From assembly GCA_001303705.1 (NCBI GenBank), contig LJUI01000171.1:1-5169 (forward strand): a stretch of 5,169 bases of DNA, in the 5' to 3' direction. The notes under the pieces are model-generated. The model saw only the letters and a program-made list of their open reading frames with translations, did not search any database and was not told the DNA's origin. The first letter of the stretch is position 1, and every line of letters starts with the position of its first letter. Source of the stretch: a candidate division TA06 bacterium SM23_40 (GTDB lineage Bacteria > LJUI01 > SM1-40). A program made the translations under genes and the position numbers. Below, piece after piece: positions 1 through 4,676 of the stretch.

Positions 1-150
1 GACGAGCCACATCCCTGTACATCGGCTCCTCGGTGCACCAATTGAGCCTCAGGAGGACGAGCGCCCCCACGAGGTTCGCGTCGAATGAGGGGTTCTCGAC
101 GAGCGCAGCGGCGGGTGGCCACGACTCGCCTGAATGAGCGACGAAGAGAT
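1..150 (-). pseudogene. Partial second copy of the DUF255-like gene (C-terminal barrel segment)
   Basis: Bases 1-150 match 646-795 at 145 of 150 positions, with mismatches at 95, 97, 101, 103 and 148. On the minus strand they encode a segment beginning LFVAHSGESWPP, continuing ENPSFDANLVGALVLLRL and running off the left edge at DVAR; it corresponds to residues 470-519 of the neighbouring gene. The frame is intact as far as visible. Upstream it loses similarity at once and meets an in-frame TAA, with only an ATG at 166-164 between, so the copy lacks the signal peptide, the thioredoxin-like domain and most of the barrel. It is a truncated fragment, or the visible end of a longer rearranged copy. 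Two of three changed codons near 95-103 are TTA to CTC (synonymous, Leu) and AAC to GAG (Asn to Glu), more like real divergence than read error. Confidence 0.7.
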
Positions 151-286
151 TCCTCCTCTGTACCATCAGCCATTACTCCTCTCTCTCACACCCCACTGCC
201 TGCTCGTCACCTCTGCTCCATGTCCGACAGAGGTTGGGTCATCCACACCACTCGCCCCGCGACGATGCCGCGCGGTGGGGACATCA
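151..286. other. Non-coding gap between the DUF255-like gene and its partial copy
   Basis: These 136 bases hold no credible gene. There is a weak GC-rich inverted repeat (about 256-280) just past the stop codon, without a T-run, and a GA-rich stretch on the minus strand (about 174-187, GAGAGAGAGGAG) that resembles a ribosome-binding site 2 bases from an ATG at 173 and 9 bases from one at 166. Confidence 0.4.
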
Positions 287-2203
287 TTACTCTCTGCCCA
301 TCTGTTCCACGAAGCTGCTCACGCTGGCAGCCACTTCCTCCGCATCGAGGATGGGCGCCGAACAGGCTCGCCCGACGCAGACGAAGATGGCGGGGTCCAT
401 GTCCGTGGGAAACCCCCGGGCCTCGACCTCCTCACGTTCACTCTTCGGGTCGAGCAACTGTACGTGTTTGCCCGGTTCATACAGGCGGAGCGACTCTCTC
501 AACAGGGCCCTTGTCTGGGCCTCCTCCGGGGAACCGATAATCATCATCCGCACCGGATAGTCGAGGTATCGCTGGAGTGCGAGGCCGTATGCCCCCGCCC
601 GGTCCCCGAATCGGCCCCAGTCTCCCGACCAGCGAGTCAGAATCCGACGAGCCACATCCCTGTACATCGGCTCCTCGGTGCACCAATTGAGCCTCAGGAG
701 GACGAGCGCCCCCACGAGGTTCGCGTCGAATGAGGGGTTGTTGACTAACGCAGCGGCGGGTGGCCACGACTCGCCTGAATGAGCGACGAAGACATCGGCC
801 GTCTCCTGCCACTGCTCTTCGAGTGCGCGATCGACGAGCTGGCGTGCCCGCAGAAGGTACCTTGGCACACCTGTGTAGGCATAGGCGTCAAGCAGAGCCC
901 GGGCAAGCCACATACCATCAGCCACCAACCCGGGTGCCGAACCCGCCCCACGCTCGATATCGAAGACATGGTAGACGCGACCGTCCTCGCCCACGGCACG
1001 GTCCCACAGATCGTCGAGCAGCCCCAGCGCACGCTCTGTCCAGGTCTCATTCTGCAACACGAGCCCTGCCTTCAGGCCGAGAGATACCATCCTCGCGTTG
1101 CGATCGGTGTACAGCGTTCCATCCACGGGCGGCGCTGCCCCAGCCTCTGAGCGGCCCGCGCGGTCAAGCGCAAAATAAGCCTCGTCGCCTAACTGGCCGG
1201 CACGAAATGCGTCGATGTTCTCGTCGTAGAGCACGGTCAGGAGGAACCTCAGGATATCGCGTGCCGCACGCGGGTGGTCCTCCTTGCCCGTAGCCTCCCA
1301 GGCCTCCAGGTAGCTCAACGCAAGATCAGCATTGATCGCCAGATTCTTCCCCCCGGGTCCGCTGACTCCTCCCTCAACCTCATCCCAGTACCCGGCTTCT
1401 CTCACTGAGACGAGGGCGTCGCTTGCCAGGACCGCCAGGCTCTCCTCGCCTCGTGTGTGACCCAGGTACAGAAGGAGAGAGATGGCACTCGGATCTCGAA
1501 CCTTTCCGTCCTGGCCGGGCCCCCCGCCTGGTCCGCTCAAAGCACTGCGGAGCGAGGCGGCCACGCGATCAACAAGGTCGTTCGACAGCTCGCGCGTCTG
1601 TACCCGCCTCCTCATGATGAGAGGCTGCTCCCAGGCGATGACAGGCGCTTGCCCGGGGCCCTCGGGCCAGCGCTCGTAGAACATGTTAGTCTCCACTGCA
1701 TAGTCCAGAAACTCCTCCGTCCCCGGTGGATCGAGGAACCCTGCCGCCTGGATAAGCTGTCCCGACGCGTGGATGGAGACGATACCCGGCTCTCCTTCCT
1801 TCGGTACCAGCGCACCCGACCAGACCAACCGTTTCACTTCGGGGTGCCGCTCGATGTCGACGCGGATGGGAACACACTCTCTGTTGAGTCGCTCGATGAT
1901 GAGAGAGTCGGAGAGTGTGGTTTCATCGAACTGCCTCGCTTCTCGTATGGGCAGCGCCGTCATGACGAGCACGACCGGTCTTTCCTGCCGGCCTGCCCTC
2001 TCGAAAGCCTGCCTGCCCCAGGGCTCCCAGTCGATGAGAGAAGCTCGGTTCGCCCCCGGAGAGAACCGCATCTCCGCACCTTCGATGATCTCCGGTTCGG
2101 GGAGTTCGATTTCGCCCCTGCCGCACGAGAGGGAGAGGACCGTGCACAGGAGGACGGCGGATACGGCCAACAGAACCCGATGTCGCAGCCGCTCACTACC
2201 CAT
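287..2203 (-). CDS. Exported DUF255/YyaL-like protein with degenerate thioredoxin domain
   Basis: A 638-residue protein related to the YyaL/SPATA20 family, which joins a thioredoxin-like domain (DUF255) to an alpha/alpha-barrel resembling N-acylglucosamine 2-epimerases. Its biochemical role is not established in the family. Residues 1-27 look like a lipoprotein signal ending LSLSC (C27; -3 is Ser, so the lipobox is imperfect). The thioredoxin-like part (about 55-170) aligns by eye with the family: IDWEPWGRQAFERA (57-70), RPVVLV (75-80), LNREC...IRVDIERHPEV (106-123). The usual CHWCH motif would fall near 84-90, where LPIREAR stands instead, so the CxxC is gone. The helical barrel covers about 200-560. 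The C-terminal FVCVGRAC (607-614) matches the family's terminal two-cysteine pattern. Length is slightly short for the family (about 670-700) and no frameshift is seen. It lies 29 bases behind the TlpA-like gene. Residues 470-519 are duplicated in DNA 645 bp further left. Most members I know of lack an export signal, so secretion is noteworthy. Confidence 0.85.
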   Translation of the reverse strand: MGSERLRHRVLLAVSAVLLCTVLSLSCGRGEIELPEPEIIEGAEMRFSPGANRASLIDWEPWGRQAFERAGRQERPVVLVMTALPIREARQFDETTLSDSLIIERLNRECVPIRVDIERHPEVKRLVWSGALVPKEGEPGIVSIHASGQLIQAAGFLDPPGTEEFLDYAVETNMFYERWPEGPGQAPVIAWEQPLIMRRRVQTRELSNDLVDRVAASLRSALSGPGGGPGQDGKVRDPSAISLLLYLGHTRGEESLAVLASDALVSVREAGYWDEVEGGVSGPGGKNLAINADLALSYLEAWEATGKEDHPRAARDILRFLLTVLYDENIDAFRAGQLGDEAYFALDRAGRSEAGAAPPVDGTLYTDRNARMVSLGLKAGLVLQNETWTERALGLLDDLWDRAVGEDGRVYHVFDIERGAGSAPGLVADGMWLARALLDAYAYTGVPRYLLRARQLVDRALEEQWQETADVFVAHSGESWPPAAALVNNPSFDANLVGALVLLRLNWCTEEPMYRDVARRILTRWSGDWGRFGDRAGAYGLALQRYLDYPVRMMIIGSPEEAQTRALLRESLRLYEPGKHVQLLDPKSEREEVEARGFPTDMDPAIFVCVGRACSAPILDAEEVAASVSSFVEQMGRE

Positions 2204-2208
2204 GGTAA

Positions 2209-2214
2209 CCCCCT
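2209..2214 (-). promoter_or_regulatory. Ribosome-binding site of the DUF255-like gene
   Basis: AGGGGG on the minus strand, 5 bases before the ATG at 2203-2201, inside the 29-base gap after the TlpA-like gene. Confidence 0.5.
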
Positions 2215-2232
2215 AGGCCTTCAGGTCTCTTC

Positions 2233-2733
2233 TCAGGAACGACCGAGCAGCCTCTTGATGTCGTTCTCGAAGACCGACTTGTCGCGGTAGCCCTGATACT
2301 TCTTATATATCTTGCCCTCGCGGTCGATGATGAACGTTGTGGGGATGCCGCGCACGCCACCGTATGCCTGCGTCACCTCGTCTGTACCGATGAGAGTCGT
2401 GTACTCGATCCCGCGCTCTTCGATGAATGGTTTGACGACTGATACCCCGCCGGCATCGAGCGCGATCCCGATGATCTCGAAGCCATCGACCTTGTAGGCA
2501 TCGTAGAGCTCCACGAAGTGGGGCAACTCCTGGATGCACGGCGGACACCACGTGGCCCAGAAATCGAGCAAGACGATCTTGCCCCGGAAATCCCGCAGGC
2601 TCACGTCCCGCCCGTCGAGGTTCTTGAGCGTGAAATCGGGAGCCATGTCGGCGGAGGTAGAGGGACTCTCCCCCTGCCCTCCACAACCCGCAAGTAGGAG
2701 GATGACGGCCAGGAAGCTGAGCATCGTTCTCAT
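2233..2733 (-). CDS. TlpA/ResA-family thioredoxin lipoprotein
   Basis: An extracytoplasmic thiol-disulfide oxidoreductase of the AhpC-TSA/Redoxin (TlpA/ResA) type, 166 residues. The N-terminus is a lipoprotein signal: a hydrophobic stretch (4-16) ending in the lipobox LLAGC, with C17 as the predicted lipidated cysteine. A short flexible linker (18-30) follows. The thioredoxin fold shows APDFTLKNLDG (31-41), then VLLDFWATWCPPC (54-66) with active-site C63 and C66, and the cis-proline loop GIPTTFIID (129-137, cis-Pro P131). The region around IIGIALD (87-93) is the family's central insertion and strand. All catalytic features are intact and the length is normal. Family members reduce cytochrome c apoprotein cysteines or other envelope thiols; the partner here is unknown. 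The next gene follows 29 bases after the TGA, so the two are almost certainly co-transcribed. It is not preceded by an obvious SigR-type promoter. Confidence 0.93.
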   Translation of the reverse strand: MRTMLSFLAVILLLAGCGGQGESPSTSADMAPDFTLKNLDGRDVSLRDFRGKIVLLDFWATWCPPCIQELPHFVELYDAYKVDGFEIIGIALDAGGVSVVKPFIEERGIEYTTLIGTDEVTQAYGGVRGIPTTFIIDREGKIYKKYQGYRDKSVFENDIKRLLGRS

Positions 2734-2745
2734 GGGCGTTACCGA

Positions 2746-2753
2746 TCTCCTTT
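2746..2753 (-). promoter_or_regulatory. Ribosome-binding site of the TlpA-like gene
   Basis: AAAGGAGA on the minus strand, with GGAG 13 bases from the ATG at 2733. The spacing is somewhat long. The upstream frame meets a TGA before any alternative start, so 2733 stands. Confidence 0.6.
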
Positions 2754-2811
2754 CTCAGAGTGTCGAATCCTCTGCGAAATCATGACCCAGACTACAAGAA
2801 TCCGTGGTGCC

Positions 2812-2840
2812 ATCCTACACGATTTGCGGCCGGCGCGCAA
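2812..2840 (-). promoter_or_regulatory. Weak second promoter candidate for the thioredoxin gene
   Basis: TTGCGC (2840-2835), 17 bases, TAGGAT (2817-2812) on the minus strand. The -35 keeps only TTG and the -10 matches four of six bases. A start near 2805 would give a conventional leader of about 70 bases, downstream of the direct-repeat operator candidate. Confidence 0.25.
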
Positions 2841-2887
2841 CCACGAACCGCAGCACGGGAGAGAGAGAGGCCGAGCCAGACCAGAGG

Positions 2888-2934
2888 CGCGGCGTCATAT
2901 GTAGTATCGCGGCGTCATCATGATTGGCGCCGCG
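2888..2934. repeat. 11-bp direct repeat at 20-bp spacing with overlapping inverted repeat
   Basis: CGCGGCGTCAT occurs at 2888-2898 and again at 2908-2918, exactly 20 bp apart, about two helical turns. The first seven bases of either copy are complementary to CGCCGCG at 2928-2934, and the palindrome ATCATGAT (2917-2924) lies in the loop of the inner pairing. This suits an operator bound by a dimeric regulator, or alternative RNA stems in the leader. Confidence 0.5.
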
Positions 2935-2965
2935 TCCCGACCAAGAGCCATCCCTTACTCTCTCG

Positions 2966-2982
2966 GGCCCCAACACGGGGCC
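2966..2982. repeat. GC-rich hairpin, possible terminator or leader element
   Basis: GGCCCC (2966-2971) and GGGGCC (2977-2982) form a perfect 6-bp all-GC stem with a 5-base loop. On the minus strand it is followed by CGAGAGAG, not a T-run, so it is at best an atypical terminator for the sigma operon. Its arm overlaps bases that could instead pair with 3042-3048, so the two structures would exclude each other. Confidence 0.45.
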
Positions 2983-3049
2983 GACAGACGTCAGGTCCTT
3001 CCCTCCCGAAGCCCCACAGGGTACACGATATACGGACCTAATCGGCCCG

Positions 3050-3078
3050 TTCATACACGATACTGTCCAGATTGTCAA
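3050..3078 (-). promoter_or_regulatory. Housekeeping sigma-70-type promoter
   Basis: The minus strand has a perfect -35 TTGACA (3078-3073), a 17-base spacer, and -10 TATGAA (3055-3050; four of six consensus bases). The predicted start is near 3043. It lies 22 bases past the anti-sigma stop codon and points toward the thioredoxin gene, so that pair can be expressed independently of the sigma operon. The discriminator after the -10 is very GC-rich (CGGGCCG), as seen in promoters under stringent or growth-rate control. Confidence 0.65.
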
Positions 3079-3099
3079 GAAGAAATCCCGAACGCCCTC

Positions 3100-3888
3100 T
3101 CACCAGATTGCCGACGCCATGGCCACCAGGTCGTCTGCCGGCAGGTCTGATGCCAGACAGCAGGACATGGCTTCGTCCAACCAGACCACCAGGTTCGTTC
3201 CGTCGAAAAAGCAGAGGATGATCTCACGCCCTTCCACAATCTCCGTTCTCCCCTTGGGGAGGGATCGTATGGCATATTCGGGAGCGACGGCGAGGACGAC
3301 ACAGTGCTCTCCCATCTCGTACATCACGAGCCCGACGGGAAACCGGGATTTGGGACACGTGCAGGCCCCGCAGGGTTCCATCTCCACCCGCTTCAGCGCC
3401 TCTCCATGTATGGGGAGACCGGTCCTCTCGCTGAGCCACCTGGCGATCTCTTCGGGATTCGAGCTGTCCAGGTCGACCGTTCTCGAACCCTCCACGAATC
3501 CGGTGTGGAAGGCCAACGCCGCCTGGGCAATGCCGGGACCCCTTGCCCGGCTACTCAACCACCAGGTCCCGAGCACGAGCAGGATGAGGACAGCAGTGGC
3601 GGCGAAAGAGAAGGCCGGCGGCATCCTCAAACCACGAGGCACGAAAGCGCGGCGGAATTCTCTGTCTGCCACGTGCAGCGAGGCGACGACACGAGTTCGC
3701 ACCGATGCCGGCACATCCCTTACAGGCATCGTTTCCCGAATGAGGCCCTTGAGGGTACGCTCGAACTCCACCTTGCGTCGACACTCCTCACACCCATCGA
3801 GATGCTGCTGGATCCGCCGCATCTCGACCGGATCGAGCTCACCATCGAGCAGGTCATGAAGGTGGTGAGCGACGTTCTCACAACTCAT
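3100..3888 (-). CDS. Transmembrane zinc-type (ZAS) anti-sigma factor with Cys-rich external domain
   Basis: Probably holds the adjacent sigma factor inactive at the inner face of the membrane; 262 residues. The N-terminal anti-sigma domain (about 1-75) carries C3 and the H29-x3-C33-x2-C36 signature of zinc anti-sigma proteins (RsrA, RshA, RsiW), where such residues bind zinc and can act as a thiol switch. One hydrophobic segment (about 91-112) follows a basic stretch, predicting N-in/C-out topology. The outer part (about 113-262) has an RsiW-like pattern: [17 protein letters not shown] (144-160), then a strand-rich core, then [10 protein letters not shown] (229-238) and a final helix. Unusually it has seven cysteines: C173, C176 and C178 in PCGACTCP, then C196, C226, C243 and C244. 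RsrA and RshA themselves are soluble, so this looks like a SigR-type factor paired with a membrane-anchored sensor. Stop codon is TGA. The ATGA overlap with the sigma gene implies translational coupling. The sensed signal, redox, metal or envelope stress, is inference. Confidence 0.88.
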   Translation of the reverse strand: MSCENVAHHLHDLLDGELDPVEMRRIQQHLDGCEECRRKVEFERTLKGLIRETMPVRDVPASVRTRVVASLHVADREFRRAFVPRGLRMPPAFSFAATAVLILLVLGTWWLSSRARGPGIAQAALAFHTGFVEGSRTVDLDSSNPEEIARWLSERTGLPIHGEALKRVEMEPCGACTCPKSRFPVGLVMYEMGEHCVVLAVAPEYAIRSLPKGRTEIVEGREIILCFFDGTNLVVWLDEAMSCCLASDLPADDLVAMASAIW

Positions 3889-4478
3889 TCTTGCTTCTCC
3901 TTGACGAACCCTCGCTTGACGGCATAGTCCCACAGCTTCTGCTGGAGTAACCGCCTGCCACGAAACAGACGTGACCTGACAGTCCCCAACGGACATCCGA
4001 CGATGTCCGCTATCTCCTGATACGAGAACCCCTCGAGGTCCGACAACAGCACGGCAATCCGAAAATCGCTGGGCAGCTCCTCGAGCGCCTGTACCACTTC
4101 ATCTTCTACCAGATCCTCGAGCGCGTACCCCCCATTCTCAGGCGAAGGCGGCCCTGCCTTTCGGTCGGCCAGTTTCTCGTACAGGAAGAACGGGTTCGAC
4201 TCATCATATTGTGTGAATTTCGGCTCTTTCTTCTTCTTGCGGTATCTGTTTATAAATGTATTTGTCAGTATCTTGAACAGCCACGCCTTGAGGTTGGTGC
4301 CGGGCTCGAATCGGTGACAGAACCTGAATGCTTTGAGATACGTGTCCTGTACGAGGTCCTCCGCATCGTGTTCATTTCTCGTCATGCGGAGAGCAGTATT
4401 GTACAGCGCCTCCATGTAGCTCAGAGCCTCTTCTTCAAGGCCCGACCATACCTCTCGCCTGCGGGCGTGACCCAGCAC
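3885..4478 (-). CDS. ECF RNA polymerase sigma factor, SigR/SigH (ECF12)-like
   Basis: A sigma-70 family extracytoplasmic-function factor of 197 residues that directs RNA polymerase to a stress regulon. The sigma-2 region covers about residues 21-86. It includes [18 protein letters not shown] and then [20 protein letters not shown] followed by a KKKK basic patch; the NLKAWL...TNTFIN..RKK pattern is characteristic of SigR/SigH. A variable linker (87-123) follows. The sigma-4 region spans about 124-183: [21 protein letters not shown], then the helix-turn-helix [25 protein letters not shown] (151-175). No extra C-terminal domain is present, and the length is normal for the group. The GTG start has a purine-rich site in front; the first ~14 residues are poorly conserved, so a shorter start cannot be excluded. 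Its TGA overlaps the ATG of the anti-sigma gene. Autoregulation is likely through the upstream GGGAAC-N18-GTT element. ECF family is certain; the ECF12 subgroup is judged from motif resemblance. Confidence 0.93.
   Translation of the reverse strand: MLGHARRREVWSGLEEEALSYMEALYNTALRMTRNEHDAEDLVQDTYLKAFRFCHRFEPGTNLKAWLFKILTNTFINRYRKKKKEPKFTQYDESNPFFLYEKLADRKAGPPSPENGGYALEDLVEDEVVQALEELPSDFRIAVLLSDLEGFSYQEIADIVGCPLGTVRSRLFRGRRLLQQKLWDYAVKRGFVKEKQE
3897..3902 (-). promoter_or_regulatory. Ribosome-binding site fixing the anti-sigma start
   Basis: AAGGAG on the minus strand, inside the end of the sigma gene, lies 8 bases before the ATG at 3888-3886. The same frame is open a further 36 codons upstream, but this site, the ATGA overlap and the MSC start typical of ZAS proteins make 3888 the start. 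Confidence 0.75.
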
Positions 4479-4481
4479 GGT

Positions 4482-4490
4482 CCCCCCTCT
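4482..4490 (-). promoter_or_regulatory. Ribosome-binding site of the sigma factor gene
   Basis: The minus strand has AGAGGGGGG ending three bases before the GTG at 4478-4476; its AGAGG core sits 7 bases from that codon. It supports the GTG start, since the same frame has no ATG or GTG upstream before an in-frame TGA at 4529-4527. Confidence 0.55.
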
Positions 4491-4534
4491 TTCCTGCCGT
4501 CCCGACCTCAGGCCGGTCCTCCGGCGTCATTTCC

Positions 4535-4564
4535 GTCAACACAACCGATAGGGCGAAAGTTCCC
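4535..4564 (-). promoter_or_regulatory. Candidate SigR/SigH-type (ECF) promoter, autoregulatory
   Basis: The minus strand reads GGGAAC at 4564-4559, then exactly 18 bases, then GTTGAC at 4540-4535. The published SigR/SigH consensus is GGAA(T/C), a gap of about 18-19, then GTT, so elements and spacing both agree. The expected transcription start is near 4530, giving a leader of about 50 bases before the GTG at 4478. Autoregulation through such a site is the rule in SigR/SigH systems, and the gene it precedes encodes a sigma factor of that group. The match uses only about eight specified bases, so chance cannot be excluded. Confidence 0.55.
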
Positions 4565-4575
4565 GCTCTATCGGT
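4544..4575. repeat. 12-bp inverted repeat over the -35 element of the sigma gene promoter
   Basis: The left arm ACCGATAGGGCG (4544-4555) and right arm CGCTCTATCGGT (4564-4575) are complementary at 11 of 12 positions, with one G/T pair (4552/4567), around an 8-base centre (4556-4563). The centre on the minus strand is GGAACTTT, so the -35 half of the ECF-type promoter lies in the loop. No T-run follows on either strand, so a simple intrinsic terminator is unlikely. A repressor or activator operator, or a cruciform, is a better guess. Confidence 0.7.
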
Positions 4576-4676
4576 CTAACTAAAATGACTATTAGGACTT
4601 ATTTACTCAAGTTCGCCCGCCACCCCACCCGCTGTGTATCCTCCCGCGCCACGGTCTTTCCGATGCCGGTGCAGTC

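Larger units (their letters stand above)
1..795. repeat. Direct repeat pair, 150 bp, copies at 1-150 and 646-795
   Basis: Two copies in the same orientation start 645 bp apart, with about 97% identity. The left copy may extend beyond the window. The right copy is wholly inside the 638-residue gene. Similarity ends sharply near 148-150 and 793-795. Confidence 0.9.
2734..3099 (-). other. 366-base non-coding region: promoter, hairpins, direct repeat, long leader of the thioredoxin operon
   Basis: I see no credible gene here. An 87-codon minus-strand ORF (3078-2815) has low-complexity composition, no ribosome-binding site and no family resemblance. The region holds, in transcription order, a strong housekeeping-type promoter (3078-3050), two short complementary segment pairs, a GC-rich hairpin (2982-2966), an 11-bp direct repeat within inverted repeats (2934-2888), a weaker second promoter candidate (2840-2812), and the ribosome-binding site of the next gene. 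Transcription from the first promoter would give a leader of about 310 bases or a separate small RNA. I do not recognise a known riboswitch. Confidence 0.6.
4479..4676 (-). promoter_or_regulatory. Upstream control region of the sigma factor gene
   Basis: This 198-base gap between the nrdJ stop and the sigma gene start holds no convincing ORF. From 5' to 3' on the minus strand it contains a GC-rich nrdJ tail without a clear T-tract terminator, an AT-rich block (about 4613-4576) resembling an UP element, a 12-bp inverted repeat, a GGGAAC-N18-GTT element, and the sigma gene ribosome-binding site. The AT-rich block stands out against the GC-rich surroundings. Confidence 0.6.

Noticed and set aside
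134-733. Plus-strand ORF of 199 codons spanning the repeat and the 3' end of the DUF255-like gene
   Set aside because: Its apparent internal sequence repeat merely reads the 150-bp DNA repeat in the wrong strand.
1-795. Insertion sequence or transposon as cause of the repeat
   Set aside because: The repeat is protein-coding sequence of the neighbouring gene, has no terminal inverted repeats, and no transposase is present.
1457-2290. Plus-strand ORF of 277 codons opposite the DUF255-like gene
   Set aside because: Antisense shadow in GC-rich DNA; composition and lack of motifs are not those of a real protein.
2966-2982. Intrinsic terminator of the sigma/anti-sigma operon
   Set aside because: A strong stem is present but no T-run follows on the minus strand, so I list it only as a hairpin.
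2993-3048. Known riboswitch, SRP RNA, 6S RNA or tRNA in the leader
   Set aside because: Complementary segments exist, but I could not match any conserved core of these classes, and the 5' part of the outer stem lies upstream of the predicted transcription start.
2815-3078. Minus-strand ORF of 87 codons in the large intergenic region
   Set aside because: Starts within the -35 box of the promoter, lacks a ribosome-binding site and shows no family features.
2924-3859. Plus-strand ORF of 311 codons opposite the anti-sigma gene
   Set aside because: It is the antisense shadow of a well-supported gene, is rich in Ser/Arg/Pro without a recognisable domain, and has no ribosome-binding site.
4585-4613. 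TTGAGT-N17-CATTTT as a housekeeping promoter for the sigma gene
   Set aside because: The -10 match is poor; the AT-rich block is explained as well by an UP-like element ahead of the ECF-type promoter.
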